Shown here: positions 52,032-62,884 of the stretch, in pieces | Layout: each line of letters begins with the position of its first letter | Numbering within the stretch: the first letter of the stretch is position 1 | Origin: Rhodobacter sp. | Lineage (GTDB): Bacteria > Pseudomonadota > Alphaproteobacteria > Rhodobacterales > Rhodobacteraceae | Direction: 5' to 3' | Length of the DNA: 64,000 bases | NCBI GenBank assembly: GCA_020250125.1 | Contig: JADCEL010000009.1 | Location: forward strand, 1 to 64,000 | Notes under the pieces: generated by a model | What the model saw: only the letters and a program-made list of their open reading frames with translations | The model's database searches: none | What the model was told of the DNA's origin: nothing | Program-made: the position numbers and the translations under genes

Positions 52032-52772
52032 GTGCGGTATAAGAAGGCGCCGATCCTTGAAGCTGCCCTTGAGTTTCGGTGGCAGCCGGAAAGGCCGCTG
52101 GATGCCATTCGTGCTTCTGCGGGACTCCACGCATTTTCGGAGTTCGAAGCCCCGAAAGAGCGCAAGCTGTTCAACGCCACTCTTGATCTCCAAGGGGGCG
52201 AGATCAGTCACGAGAGCAAGAAAGTTGGTTTCGAGCTTGCCCTAAAGGACGGCTCGCAGATCGTCATAATCGAGTCGGACAAGTTCGTGTTTGTCCAGCG
52301 CGCACCATATGATCAGTGGCAGACCTTCTCGCAACGGGCGCTAAGCCTTCTGGAACCCGTCGCCGCTAGCCTCGGTGTCAGCGAGTTCAGCGGGATCGGG
52401 ACCCGGTTCGTGAACCGCATCGACATTCCTCAGGTCGACGGTGCAAACGTCAACACGGATGACTACATCACGGTCAGTTTCAGTGGGCCGCGGACGGACA
52501 AGGGCGTGGTGCATGAATTCCAGATGCGAGTGGTCAAGCCGACCCTGAAAGACGGCATCTCCTACGGATTAGGTGTCGCCACTTCCGGTTCGTTACTGCC
52601 GGACCACACCAGCATCATACTGGACATCGACGTATTCACCGAAGGGCCGACCCCTGCCTCCGGCGGGGTCTTTGCAAAGGTCCTGTCTGAGATGAGGGAC
52701 GAGAAGAATGAGATATTCCACAGTTGCTTGAAGAAGCCAGCGGTTGATCTGTTTGGAGGGTTTGAGGAATGA
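52032..52772 (+). CDS. TIGR04255 family protein
   Basis: VRYKKAPILEAALEFRWQPE, APYDQWQTFSQRAL, SGIGTRFVNRIDIPQ; GTG start inferred. Confidence 0.82.
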   Translation: MRYKKAPILEAALEFRWQPERPLDAIRASAGLHAFSEFEAPKERKLFNATLDLQGGEISHESKKVGFELALKDGSQIVIIESDKFVFVQRAPYDQWQTFSQRALSLLEPVAASLGVSEFSGIGTRFVNRIDIPQVDGANVNTDDYITVSFSGPRTDKGVVHEFQMRVVKPTLKDGISYGLGVATSGSLLPDHTSIILDIDVFTEGPTPASGGVFAKVLSEMRDEKNEIFHSCLKKPAVDLFGGFEE

Positions 52773-53353
52773 CTTACGTCGATACTGGATTGTTGGGTCA
52801 CAGGACCCAAGCAAGCGGTGGGCTGTCATCTTTCGCGCATACTGTCGTTGATGGTTTTCGACGGATGATCAAAATTGGCCAAGCTGGCCACCTCGTGCTT
52901 GAGGATGACTGTACTCGGTCTAGGGTCACGCGTCGTGAAAGGCGGTTGGAAGAGATCCAGCGAGTCATTTCCAGCGTCTCCATGCACCTTCCAAAAGGTT
53001 TCGCGGTGGGCCTCAACGGCCAGTTTGCGAACATGATGGCAGACGACGCTTGGGAGGACGATGATGCGTACCCGTCCATGCTCTCGCTGGAAGCATTTTT
53101 GCTGATGCTGCTTTCCACAAAGGTCACGCAGCGGCCTGGGATTGGCACAAATGGGCGTGGCTCCATCACAGCGTTCTGGCGCGATGGTGAGAACAGGCTC
53201 ACGATTGACTGTTTGCCGTCTGGAAACACGCGCTGGGTCCTTACCCGGGTAAATGCAAAGGGGGAGGTTGAACGGGCTGCGGCTGAGTGCCAGCCGGACC
53301 GTCTCTGCGAAGTGCTGAACGCTTACGGGCCCGAGGTCTGGTTTGGTCAGTGA
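52769..53353 (+). CDS. hypothetical protein, second gene of the TIGR04255 operon
   Basis: 194-aa ORF; ATGA overlap with the preceding gene. Confidence 0.75.
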   Translation: MTYVDTGLLGHRTQASGGLSSFAHTVVDGFRRMIKIGQAGHLVLEDDCTRSRVTRRERRLEEIQRVISSVSMHLPKGFAVGLNGQFANMMADDAWEDDDAYPSMLSLEAFLLMLLSTKVTQRPGIGTNGRGSITAFWRDGENRLTIDCLPSGNTRWVLTRVNAKGEVERAAAECQPDRLCEVLNAYGPEVWFGQ

Positions 53354-53849
53354 AGGCGATGAGCTTCCGAACCCGAGCACGGTGGTGCGTTACGTCGGGT
53401 TAAACCAGATGGAGCACTACGGCGATAACGTAGTCGGACCTTTGCCGACCGCGTTCGAGGGCCGAGCGACTGACGACTCGTTGTCAGTGACCTGGTGCGA
53501 GTACTTTGTAGGTCACCCTGACCACCAGTTGCGGTGCGCTATTGAGACTATCCGTAGCAGCATGAACGTGAAGCGGAAGGCCTGCTTTTGCGTTGCCCGA
53601 ACTGATGACTTGGCTGCGGCAGGCGCGACGTTCGGCAGGGCACCGAGGGCAGTGTATCTTCCTGTGCCCCGTAACGACGCGCATGCGGGAATCTATGACG
53701 TGATGCCGGCCGATCTTGAAGCCATCACTGAAGGCGAACTTAAGCTGCTCGAACTCCTTGCAAGAGAAGCTTGGTCTCGTTTCTTGACAAGGGAAATGGC
53801 CGATGCCCTGCCACTGGCCCAGTGCGAGAAGTCGCCGGATGTGTCGTAG
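53343..53849 (+). CDS. hypothetical protein, third gene of the TIGR04255 operon
   Basis: 168-aa ORF overlapping the previous gene by 11 nt; no family recognised. Confidence 0.72.
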   Translation: MVSEGDELPNPSTVVRYVGLNQMEHYGDNVVGPLPTAFEGRATDDSLSVTWCEYFVGHPDHQLRCAIETIRSSMNVKRKACFCVARTDDLAAAGATFGRAPRAVYLPVPRNDAHAGIYDVMPADLEAITEGELKLLELLAREAWSRFLTREMADALPLAQCEKSPDVS

Positions 53850-53921
53850 CGCAGCGCCATCCTAAGCCACTGATTCTGCCTTGCGCTCCGGTGCTCCGTC
53901 GTTTAAGCGAGGCAACGCGTC

Positions 53922-53994
53922 GCCCCAATAGCTCAGCTGGTAGAGCACTTCATTCGTAATGAAGGGGTCTTCGGTTCGAATCCGGATTGGGGCA
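53922..53994 (+). tRNA. tRNA-Thr (anticodon CGT)
   Basis: GCCCCAATAGCTCAGCTGGTAGAGCACTTCATTCGTAATGAAGGGGTCTTCGGTTCGAATCCGGATTGGGGCA folds as a cloverleaf; anticodon loop TTCGTAA. Confidence 0.95.
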
Positions 53995-54157
53995 CGCGCC
54001 GAATGTGTGCCATCCCGGCTCATCACATCGCGACAAACCCTGTCGGCGGCCTTGATGCCCGTATCGCCAGCAGGAGGCGGGTCGCACGATGGGATGGAAA
54101 GAAGCCGGGTCTTGCCGCAGTTGCCGTTTCGTTCAGATTGAACGCGATGACGCCGCC

Positions 54158-55975
54158 CTATTCCACCGTCACCGACTTTGCCAGGTTGCGCGGCTGGTCC
54201 ACGTCGGTGCCCTTGGCGGTGGCGGTGTGGTAGGCCAGAAGCTGGGCGGGCACGGCATAAAGGATCGGGGCCCACAGGGGCGCGACTTCGGGCAGGGTCA
54301 GGCTGCGCCACACGCCCGATCCGGCCTCGGCCACGCCCCGGGCGTCCGAGATCAGCAGCACCGGGCCGTGACGGGCCATCACTTCCTGCATGTTGGACAC
54401 GGTCTTGTCGAACAGGGCGTCGCGCGGGGCCATCACGATCACCGGCACGCGGGCGTCGACCAGCGCAATGGGACCGTGTTTCAATTCGCCGCCCGCATAG
54501 CCCTCGGCATGGATATAGCTGATCTCTTTCAGCTTCAGCGCGCCTTCCAGGGCCAGCGGATACATCGCCCCCCGCCCCAGAAACAGCACATCCTGCGCCT
54601 TGGCCAGATCTTCGGCGATCACCGCCACATCGCCTGCCAGACCCAGCGCGTGGTTCATCAGGCCGGGCACCAGGCGCAGCGCCTTCAGATGCGCGGCCAG
54701 GGCAGCGGGGCCAAGCCGGCCCCGGTCCGCCGCCGCCTTCAGCGCCAGAAGGCCCAGCACCAGAAGCTGGCAGGTGAACGCCTTGGTCGAGGCCACACCC
54801 ACCTCCACCCCGGCCAGGATCGGCAGCGCCAGGTCGCTTTCACGCGCGATGGAAGAGGTGGGCACGTTCACCACGCCAACCACCTTTGCCACCTTGTTGC
54901 GGGTATGGCGCAGGGCGGCCAGCGTATCGGCCGTCTCGCCTGACTGGCTGACAAACACCGCCCAGGAGGCGGGGGACAGCGGCGGTTCGCGATAGCGGAA
55001 CTCTGACGCGATATCGACCGCGACCGGAAGGCCTGCGATCTGCTCGAACCAGTATTTCGCCACCTGGCAGGCATAGCTGGCGGTGCCGCAGGCCACCAGC
55101 GTCAGGCGGTCCACCCCGGCAAAGTCCACCTGCGGCAGGTTCAGGGCCTGTCCGTCCGCCGTCAGGTAATGGCGCAGGGCATCGGCCAGGACCACCGGCT
55201 GTTCGGCAATCTCCTTGGCCATGAAATGCTTGTAGCCGCCCTTTTCGATCCGGGTGGCATCGATCCGGATGGCGGTCGGGGTACGGTGGGTGCTGCGTCC
55301 TTCGGCGTCAAAAATCCTGGCCCCGGCGCGGGTAAGCACCGCCCAGTCGCCCTCTTCCAGATAGGTGATCTGATCCGTCATCGGGGCAAGGGCAATGGCA
55401 TCGCTGCCCACGAACATCTCCCCTGCGCCATGCCCGATGGCCAGCGGGCTGCCCTTGCGGGCCGCGATCATCAGATCATCCTGACCGTCGAACAGAAAGC
55501 ACAGGGCAAAGGCCCCGTGCAGGCGTGTCAGGGTCTGTTTTGCCGCCTCGACCGGCGACAGGCCCCGGTCCAGGTGCATCCGGGCCAGAAGGGCCACGGT
55601 TTCGGTATCGGTCTCGGATTCAAAGCCGCAGCCGGCGGCGGCAAGTTCGCTGCGCAGCTCGCGGAAATTCTCGATGATCCCGTTATGCACCACGGCCACG
55701 CCGCCGGCCTTCTGCGGATGGGCATTGGCCACCGTCGCTGCGCCATGCGTGGCCCATCGGGTGTGGCCGATGCCGGATTTGCCTGCAAGCGGCGCGTGTA
55801 CCAGCAGGTCGGACAGGTTCATCAGCTTGCCCACCGCGCGGCGCCGGTCCAGCCGCCCGGCATTGACCGTGGCAATCCCCGCCGAGTCATATCCGCGGTA
55901 TTCGAGCCGCTTCAGGGCCTCGACCAGAAGGGGGGCAACCTCGTTCCTGCCCAGGATGCCGACAATTCCGCACAT
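54158..55975 (-). CDS. glmS: glutamine-fructose-6-phosphate transaminase (isomerizing)
   Basis: MCGIVGILGRNEVAPLLVEALKRLEYRGYDSAGIA; C-terminal PRNLAKSVTVE; start trimmed. Confidence 0.98.
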   Translation of the reverse strand: MCGIVGILGRNEVAPLLVEALKRLEYRGYDSAGIATVNAGRLDRRRAVGKLMNLSDLLVHAPLAGKSGIGHTRWATHGAATVANAHPQKAGGVAVVHNGIIENFRELRSELAAAGCGFESETDTETVALLARMHLDRGLSPVEAAKQTLTRLHGAFALCFLFDGQDDLMIAARKGSPLAIGHGAGEMFVGSDAIALAPMTDQITYLEEGDWAVLTRAGARIFDAEGRSTHRTPTAIRIDATRIEKGGYKHFMAKEIAEQPVVLADALRHYLTADGQALNLPQVDFAGVDRLTLVACGTASYACQVAKYWFEQIAGLPVAVDIASEFRYREPPLSPASWAVFVSQSGETADTLAALRHTRNKVAKVVGVVNVPTSSIARESDLALPILAGVEVGVASTKAFTCQLLVLGLLALKAAADRGRLGPAALAAHLKALRLVPGLMNHALGLAGDVAVIAEDLAKAQDVLFLGRGAMYPLALEGALKLKEISYIHAEGYAGGELKHGPIALVDARVPVIVMAPRDALFDKTVSNMQEVMARHGPVLLISDARGVAEAGSGVWRSLTLPEVAPLWAPILYAVPAQLLAYHTATAKGTDVDQPRNLAKSVTVE

Positions 55976-56229
55976 GAATTCCGCCTTCCCATGCCTTGCG
56001 TCTGCCAGGCAGAGCCGGGCCTGCCGCACGGCCCCGTGGCCGTTGTACCTGCGGGACAATCCGCTGCAAGGGCGGCCTGTTCACAAGACCTTACGCCGCG
56101 TTTCAGGTCAGCAGCACCCTGTGCGACACTTTTGGCACCGTGCGGACAGGCGGGCGGGGGCGCAAGGCAGGGCCCGTTTCCCGGCCCGGCAAGGCGGCGG
56201 CGGAACCTGCCGCGATGCCGCCCCGCGCA

Positions 56230-58383
56230 TCAGGGCGCAGTCCCTGGCTGCGCCTTCAGCTGCAGGCGCCGCGCATGCAGAATCGGCTCGGTATAGCCCG
56301 AAGGCTGGACGCGGCCCTTGAACACCAGATCACAGGCGGCCTGAAACGCCAGCCCGTCGAACCCCGGCGCCATCGGCCGGTAGGCCGGATCGCCTGCGTT
56401 CTGCGCATCGACGACCGCCGCCATCTTGCGCATCACGCCCATCACTTCCTGTGCGGTGACAACGTTATGGTGCAGCCAGTTGGCAATGTGCTGGGCAGAG
56501 ATCCGGCAGGTCGCGCGGTCTTCCATCAGCCCGACGTTCTGCAGGTCGGGCACCTTGGAACAGCCCACCCCCTGATCGATCCAGCGCACCACATAGCCCA
56601 GAATGCCCTGGGCGTTGTTCTCGACCTCGCGCAGGCGCTGCTCATCGGTCCATTTGCGATAGGCGGCCAGCGGAATGTCCAGCACCGTATCGACATAGGC
56701 GCGCCGGCCGCCGGCCTTCAGCCGGTTCTGCACGGCGAAGACATTGATCCTGTGGTAATGCAGCGCGTGCAGGGTGGCCGCCGTCGGGCTGGGCACCCAG
56801 GCGCAGGTGGCCCCGGCCTTGGGGTGCTCGATCTTCTGTTCCAGCATGGCTGCCATCAGGTCGGGCATCGCCCACATGCCCTTGCCAATCTGCGCACGGC
56901 CCTGCAGCCCGCATTCCAGCCCGATATCGACATTCTGGTTTTCATAGGCGGTGATCCAGGCCTTGCGTTTGATGAAATCCTTGCGGCTGAAGGGGCCTGC
57001 TTCCATCGAGGTGTGAATCTCGTCGCCCGTCCGGTCCAGAAAGCCGGTGTTGATGAAGGCAACCCGGTGCCGCGCCGCCCGCAGGCATTCCTTCAGGTTC
57101 ACCGAGGTGCGGCGTTCCTCGTCCATGATGCCCAGCTTGACCGTGTCCTGCGGCAGGCCCAGGAAACGCTCGACCTGCGTGAATGTCCGGTCGGCAAAGG
57201 CCACCTCTTCCGGCCCGTGCATCTTCGGCTTCACCACATAGACGGAACCCGTCACCGAATTGCCGCCGTCGCGCGAAAGATCATGCAGGGCAATCAGCGT
57301 GGTGATTGCTGCATCCATCAGCCCTTCGAACACCTCGTTGCCGTCCCGGTCGAGGATCGCCGGGTTGGTCATCAGATGGCCCACATTGCGCACCAGCATC
57401 AGCGCGCGGCCCTTCAGCGTCACCGCACCGCCGTCCGGCGCGGTGTAACTGCGGTCGTCGTTCAGTTTCCGTCGGATCACGCGCCCGGATTTTTCAACAT
57501 CCGCCTCCAGCGTGCCGGTCATCAGGCCAAGCCAGTTGCCATAGGCCAGCACCTTGTCTTCGGCATCGACACAGGCCACCGAATCTTCGCAGTCCATGAT
57601 CGCCGAGATGGCGCTTTCCAGCTGCACATCCGCCAGGCCCGCCTGGTCGCGGCTGCCAATGGGATGGGTGCGGTCGAACACCAGGTCCACATGCAGCCCG
57701 TTGCTCACCAGCACAACCGCATCGGGGGCCTTGGGGTGCCCGCGATAGCCCACGAACTTTTCGGGCGAGATCAGCGGCATATCGTCGATCAGCAGCGCGC
57801 CGTTGTGGACGTGATAGCGGCGGGCATCGGCATGGCTGCCGCCGGCGATGGGAAAGGCATCATCCAGAAACACCCGGACCCGCGCCACAACCCGCGCGCC
57901 GCGCCCCCGGTCGTATCCACCCTTTGGCGGCACGCTGCCCATGGCATCGGTGCCATAAAGCGCATCGAACAGGCTGCCCCAGCGGGCATTGGCGGCGTTC
58001 AGCGCGTAGCGCGCATTGGTGATCGGCACCACCAGCTGCGGCCCCGGCACCAGGGCGATCTCGGGGTCTGCGCGGCCGGTCCCGATGTGAAAATCCGGCC
58101 CCTCGGGCAGAAGATAGCCGATCTCCTGCAGAAACGCCTTATAGGCCTCGTGGTCATGCGGCTGGGCGCGATGCGCGATGTGCCAGGCGTCAATCCTTGC
58201 CTGCAGGTCTTCGCGCCGCGCCAGAAGCGCCCGGTTTTCGGGGCCAAGCTCGTGGATCAGTGCCGACAGACCCGCCCAGAAGGCATCGGGCACAATCCCG
58301 GTTCCCGGCAGCGCCCAGTCTTCGACAAAGCTGGCCAGTCTGGTGTCAACCTGCAGCCCGTGCCGTGTTTTCCGGTCTGCCAT
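56230..58383 (-). CDS. glcB: malate synthase G
   Basis: [53 protein letters not shown]. Confidence 0.97.
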   Translation of the reverse strand: MADRKTRHGLQVDTRLASFVEDWALPGTGIVPDAFWAGLSALIHELGPENRALLARREDLQARIDAWHIAHRAQPHDHEAYKAFLQEIGYLLPEGPDFHIGTGRADPEIALVPGPQLVVPITNARYALNAANARWGSLFDALYGTDAMGSVPPKGGYDRGRGARVVARVRVFLDDAFPIAGGSHADARRYHVHNGALLIDDMPLISPEKFVGYRGHPKAPDAVVLVSNGLHVDLVFDRTHPIGSRDQAGLADVQLESAISAIMDCEDSVACVDAEDKVLAYGNWLGLMTGTLEADVEKSGRVIRRKLNDDRSYTAPDGGAVTLKGRALMLVRNVGHLMTNPAILDRDGNEVFEGLMDAAITTLIALHDLSRDGGNSVTGSVYVVKPKMHGPEEVAFADRTFTQVERFLGLPQDTVKLGIMDEERRTSVNLKECLRAARHRVAFINTGFLDRTGDEIHTSMEAGPFSRKDFIKRKAWITAYENQNVDIGLECGLQGRAQIGKGMWAMPDLMAAMLEQKIEHPKAGATCAWVPSPTAATLHALHYHRINVFAVQNRLKAGGRRAYVDTVLDIPLAAYRKWTDEQRLREVENNAQGILGYVVRWIDQGVGCSKVPDLQNVGLMEDRATCRISAQHIANWLHHNVVTAQEVMGVMRKMAAVVDAQNAGDPAYRPMAPGFDGLAFQAACDLVFKGRVQPSGYTEPILHARRLQLKAQPGTAP

Positions 58384-58585
58384 GAATGCCCTCCTGCCTG
58401 GCCCTGCGCCGCAACCTAGTCAGACCCGGGATCAGGCGCAACCGCAGCGCCAGGCAAGTGCGCAGCGAAGAGTGTCTTCCGGTCGCTGCGGCCCGAACGT
58501 ATGGTATCGCGTCTTGTCGTGTTTACGCTGGCGCAGGTCCGGCGAAATGCTATGGGCCATGCAGGTTCCGCAATTTGGGTAACAC

Positions 58586-59305
58586 ATGCAGATCGAGTCG
58601 CTGTTCCAGCTGGAAAGCCTTGTCGTCATCAGCCTTCTGTTCAAGATGATTGGGTACCTTGTGCGCGATGAGCTGTTGCTGCGGCTCCTCGTGACAATCG
58701 GGATCATCTGCGATGTGCTCTTCTATGTGTTGCAGCCCATACCGCTTCTGCCCCCGGTCATCTCCAGCCTCATCCTGATTGCCATCAATCTGGGTATTCT
58801 GGTGATCCTGATCCTGGAACGCACCACACTGGCCATGAGCGACCGCGAGAAGCGGCTTTTCGCCGCCTTTGATACCCTGACGCCCGGCCAGTTCCGCAAG
58901 CTGAGGCGCCTGGGGCAGTTCCACACCACCACCGCGCGGACCGAAATCCTGACAGAGGGTGAGACGCCTGCGACCCTTTACTATGTTGAAAACGCGGGGT
59001 TCGAGCTGAAAAAGGCAGAGCTCCTGGCGAAAGCCGACAGGCCTGGCTTTGCGGGCGAGATCGCCTTTCTGAACGGCAGCAGTGCCAGTGCCACAGTCAC
59101 CCTGCCGCCTGGCACCGACTATATTGCCTGGTCTGTCGCGGATCTGCGCAAGATCAGCCGGCGCAACCGGGCTTTGGGCAATGCGCTGATCGCGCGGTTC
59201 AGCCTGGACCTGGCACAGAAGCTGACAAACAGCTTTCCAACCGGCGCGCTGGCCGACATCCGGTCACAGCAGCCCCCGTCGAACCCGCCTCAGCCCAGCG
59301 CATAG
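58586..59305 (+). CDS. membrane protein with cyclic-nucleotide-binding-like domain (Popeye-like layout)
   Basis: Three hydrophobic helices followed by a cupin/cNMP-like region (TEGETPATLYYVENAGFEL, GFAGEIAFLNGSSASATVTL). Confidence 0.7.
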   Translation: MQIESLFQLESLVVISLLFKMIGYLVRDELLLRLLVTIGIICDVLFYVLQPIPLLPPVISSLILIAINLGILVILILERTTLAMSDREKRLFAAFDTLTPGQFRKLRRLGQFHTTTARTEILTEGETPATLYYVENAGFELKKAELLAKADRPGFAGEIAFLNGSSASATVTLPPGTDYIAWSVADLRKISRRNRALGNALIARFSLDLAQKLTNSFPTGALADIRSQQPPSNPPQPSA

Positions 59306-59985
59306 CCCGCGCCGCGCACCGTGCGCAGCGGATCATCGCCGCCAAAGGCACACAGGGCCTTGCGCAGGCGGCCGATATGCACATCCACGGTGCGCGTATC
59401 CACATAGATGTCGCGGCCCCAGACCCGGTCCAGCAGTTGCTCGCGGCTCCAGACCCGGCCCGGCTTTTCCATGAAGGTTGTCAGCAGGCGGAACTCGGTC
59501 GGGCCCAGTTTCAGCACCTTGTCGCCGCGATAGACCCGATAGGTCTCTGAATCCAGGCGGATGTCGTCATAGGTCAGTACCAGCCCCACCACCGAAGGCC
59601 GGGTGCGCCGCAACTGGGTGCGCACCCGCGCGACCAGTTCGACCAGCGAATAGGGCTTGATCATGTAATCGTCTGCGCCGGTCTCCAGCCCGCGCACCCG
59701 ATCCACCTCTTCGGACCGCGCCGACAGCATGATGATCGGAACGCCGCGGGTTTCGGGGCGCATCTTCAGCCGGCGGCACACCTCGATCCCCGATACATTG
59801 GGAAGCATCCAGTCCAGCACGATGACATCCGGAGCAGCTTCTTCGACCAGCATCAGCGCCTCTTCGCCGTTGCTGGCCTGGGTCACACGAAAGCCCTCTG
59901 CCTCGAAGTTATAGGACAGGACTTCGCGCTGGGCCGGTTCATCTTCGACCACAAGGACACAAGGCTGATCGGCCGGTGCCATCAC
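59290..59985 (-). CDS. phoB: phosphate regulon response regulator PhoB
   Basis: CVLVVEDEPAQREVLSYNFEAEGFRV, DWMLPNVSGIEVCRRL, LGPTEFRLLTTFMEKPGRVWSREQLLDRVWGRDIYVDTRTVDVHIGRLRKAL. Confidence 0.96.
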   Translation of the reverse strand: MMAPADQPCVLVVEDEPAQREVLSYNFEAEGFRVTQASNGEEALMLVEEAAPDVIVLDWMLPNVSGIEVCRRLKMRPETRGVPIIMLSARSEEVDRVRGLETGADDYMIKPYSLVELVARVRTQLRRTRPSVVGLVLTYDDIRLDSETYRVYRGDKVLKLGPTEFRLLTTFMEKPGRVWSREQLLDRVWGRDIYVDTRTVDVHIGRLRKALCAFGGDDPLRTVRGAGYALG

Positions 59986-60701
59986 TGGCTTCCGTCAAGC
60001 AGGGTGACGGATGTGATATCACCCTTCACGCGCGGGTCTTCCGGCATCGCGCCGTTGACCAGATAGATCACCTGTTCGGCGATCCCGGTGGCATGGTCGC
60101 CCATGCGTTCGATGTTCTTGGCGATGAAGTGCAGATGCATACAGGCGGTGATGTTGCGCGGGTCTTCCAGCATATGGGTCAGAAACACCCGGAACAGCGA
60201 GTTGTACATCTGGTCGACCTCACGGTCACGCCGCCGCACATCTTCGGCCAGTTCGACGTCGCGGTGGATATAGGCATCCAGCGCATCTTTCAGCAGCAGT
60301 TCCACCGCCTTTGCCATGCGCCTGATGCCGCCTGCCGTATCGCCGATGGGCGACATATGGGCCAGCACCGTGGACCGCTTTGCCAGATTCTTGGCATAAT
60401 CGCCGCAGCGTTCCAGACTGGCGGCAATCTTCATCACCGTCAGCGCCGTGCGCAGATCGCCGGCTGTGGGTGACCGCAGCGCGATCAGCCGGGCCGCTTC
60501 GGTGTTGATCTGGTCTTCCAGCGCATCCACCGCCTTGTCTGCGGCGCGGACACGTTCGGCCAACTCCTCATCCCGGCTTTCCAGCGCCTGGGCGGCGTCA
60601 AGGATGGCCGCCTCTACCAGCCCGCCCATTTTCATGATCATCGCCTGGATCGCTTCGAGGTCGCGGTCGAACGCCGAGGCGATGTGCTTTTCGGATTGCA
60701 T
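59982..60701 (-). CDS. phoU: phosphate signaling complex protein PhoU
   Basis: HIASAFDRDLEAIQAMIMKMGGLVEAAILDAAQAL, NITACMHLHFIAKNIERMGDHATGIAEQVIYLV. Confidence 0.97.
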   Translation of the reverse strand: MQSEKHIASAFDRDLEAIQAMIMKMGGLVEAAILDAAQALESRDEELAERVRAADKAVDALEDQINTEAARLIALRSPTAGDLRTALTVMKIAASLERCGDYAKNLAKRSTVLAHMSPIGDTAGGIRRMAKAVELLLKDALDAYIHRDVELAEDVRRRDREVDQMYNSLFRVFLTHMLEDPRNITACMHLHFIAKNIERMGDHATGIAEQVIYLVNGAMPEDPRVKGDITSVTLLDGSQ

Positions 60702-60712
60702 CAGACTCTCCC

Positions 60713-61510
60713 TCAGCCGATCCGGCCGGTGATGTAGGACTCTGTCCGCGGGTCCTTCGGGTTTGTGAAGATCTGGCCGGTCTCGCCGAATTCAACAAGA
60801 TAGCCGAGGTGAAAGAACGCGGTGCGCTGGCTGACGCGGGCGGCCTGCTGCATCGAATGGGTCACGATCACCACGGAAAACTGGCTGCGCAGCTCGTCGA
60901 TCAGCTCTTCGATCTGTGCTGTCGCAATCGGGTCAAGCGCCGAACAGGGTTCGTCCATCAGCAGCACCTCGGGCGAGGTGGCGATGGCGCGCGCGATGCA
61001 CAGGCGCTGCTGCTGGCCGCCCGACAGGCCGGTGCCCGGCGACTTCAGGCGATCCTTCGCCTCGTTCCACAGGGCTGCCCGGCGCAGCGAGGTTTCGACA
61101 ACTTCGTCAAGCTCGGCCTTGTTGCGGGTCAGGCCGTGAATCTTCGGGCCATAGGCCACGTTGTCGTAGATCGACTTCGGAAAGGGATTGGGCTTTTGAA
61201 AGACCATGCCGACCTTGGCGCGCAGCTGGACGGGGTCGACCTTCGGATCATAGATGTCTTCGGAATCGATCTTGATCGATCCTTTGACAACACAGCCATC
61301 AATCGTGTCGTTCATCCGGTTCAGGCAGCGCAGAAAGGTGGATTTGCCACAGCCCGACGGCCCGATGAAGGCTGTGACAGTCTTGTCGAGAATATCGACA
61401 TCCACATCCTTCAGCGCGTGGTTCTGGCCGTAAAAGACCTGAACGCCACGCGCCGTGATCTTGCTTTCCATGCTGTCCACGACTCTCTCCGCTATTCTCA
61501 TATCGTTCAT
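60713..61510 (-). CDS. pstB: phosphate ABC transporter ATP-binding protein PstB
   Basis: [57 protein letters not shown]. Confidence 0.98.
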   Translation of the reverse strand: MNDMRIAERVVDSMESKITARGVQVFYGQNHALKDVDVDILDKTVTAFIGPSGCGKSTFLRCLNRMNDTIDGCVVKGSIKIDSEDIYDPKVDPVQLRAKVGMVFQKPNPFPKSIYDNVAYGPKIHGLTRNKAELDEVVETSLRRAALWNEAKDRLKSPGTGLSGGQQQRLCIARAIATSPEVLLMDEPCSALDPIATAQIEELIDELRSQFSVVIVTHSMQQAARVSQRTAFFHLGYLVEFGETGQIFTNPKDPRTESYITGRIG

Positions 61511-61522
61511 GGTTCGGGACCC

Positions 61523-62884
61523 TTACCAGCGGCGTTCAAAGCGGCGGCGCAGAATGATGGCGACCGCGTTCATGATCAGCAGGAAGATCAGAAGCACGAT
61601 GATCGCGCCAGAGGCCCGTTCGACGAAACCCGGGTCGCCCCGCACCGTCCAGTTGAACACCTGCACCGGCAGGGCCGATGCAGGATCAAAGAACCCCTGC
61701 ATCGGCGCACTGGGATAGTCGCGCACAAAGGCGACCATGCCGATCAGCAGCAGGGGCGCGGTTTCGCCCAGCGCCTGGGCCAGCCCGATGATCATTCCGG
61801 TCAGAATGCCGGGTGCGGCCAGCGGCAGCACATGGTGGAACACCGATTGCAGCCTGGACGCGCCCACGCCCAGTGCTGCATCGCGGATCGATGGCGGCAC
61901 GGATTTCAGCGCGGCCCGTGCCGGAATGATGATGCGCGGCAGGGTCATCAGCGTCAGCACCAGACCGCCCACGATGGGGGCAGATTGCGGCAGACCGGCA
62001 AAGTTGATGAAGACCGCAAGTCCGAGGATGCCGAAGACGATAGAGGGGACGGCGGCAAGATTGGCGATGTTCACTTCGATCAGGTCTGTCAGGCGGTTCT
62101 TGGGGGCAAATTCTTCCAGATAGATCGACGCCGCAACGCCAATGGGCAGCGACAGCACCAGCACCACGATCATCATGTAGAACGATCCGATGATCGCCAC
62201 GCCCAGCCCCGCCGCTTCGGGCCGCTGGTCCGAGGCATCGGGCGCGGTGATGAAGCCCCAGTTGAAGCGTTGGGCCATGATGCCTGCGTCCACCAGCCGT
62301 TCCGCAAGCACCAACTGTTCCGGCTTGATGTTGCTGTCCAGCCTGGCGGTTTCCATCGTCACGCGGCCCTTGAAAAAGCCGTCAACGCGGCCGTTGGCCA
62401 GAATCTCGAAATCGATGGTCTGGCCGACAAGATCGGGGTTGGCCAGGACATGGTTGCGAAGCTGTGCGGGGGCTTCCAGCGACACGATCCCGGCTATGTC
62501 CTTTGGCGTCATGCCATCGGTGGAGATGCCCTTTTCCTTGATCGCTTTCGTCAGTGCCGCCTGGATTACGGCCGCATAGCCCACGGTCGTCACCTTTGCC
62601 ATGACGGCGGGGTCCCGCGTGCCGGACTTGTCCAGCTTATCCTCTGGCAGTTCGATCGGCATCGTCAGGAAGGTCTGGCGGAACGCAGGGGCACCAACAC
62701 TGATGATCGAGATCAGCAGCCAGACCAGCGCCAGCATCGACAGCGTGATGGCCACGGCACCATAGGCCTTGAACCGTGCTTCGGCGGCATTCCGGCGTTT
62801 TGTCAGCGCATCCTGCGTCAGCAGCGATCCGCGACGCGATTTCGGCACCGGCAAGGCGGCAGGGCCACCGGAAATGTCGGTCAT
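61523..62884 (-). CDS. pstA: phosphate ABC transporter permease PstA
   Basis: GVAASIYLEEFAPKNRLTDLIEVNIANLAAVPSIVFGILGLAVF, GIIGLAQALGETAPLLLIGM-like permease motif. Confidence 0.95.
   Translation of the reverse strand: MTDISGGPAALPVPKSRRGSLLTQDALTKRRNAAEARFKAYGAVAITLSMLALVWLLISIISVGAPAFRQTFLTMPIELPEDKLDKSGTRDPAVMAKVTTVGYAAVIQAALTKAIKEKGISTDGMTPKDIAGIVSLEAPAQLRNHVLANPDLVGQTIDFEILANGRVDGFFKGRVTMETARLDSNIKPEQLVLAERLVDAGIMAQRFNWGFITAPDASDQRPEAAGLGVAIIGSFYMMIVVLVLSLPIGVAASIYLEEFAPKNRLTDLIEVNIANLAAVPSIVFGILGLAVFINFAGLPQSAPIVGGLVLTLMTLPRIIIPARAALKSVPPSIRDAALGVGASRLQSVFHHVLPLAAPGILTGMIIGLAQALGETAPLLLIGMVAFVRDYPSAPMQGFFDPASALPVQVFNWTVRGDPGFVERASGAIIVLLIFLLIMNAVAIILRRRFERRW

Noticed and set aside
50446-52211. 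516-aa and 389-aa minus-strand ORFs
   Set aside because: Antisense to hemY and the TIGR04255 gene start; no family features.
55996-58419. 807-aa plus-strand ORF
   Set aside because: Antisense to malate synthase G.
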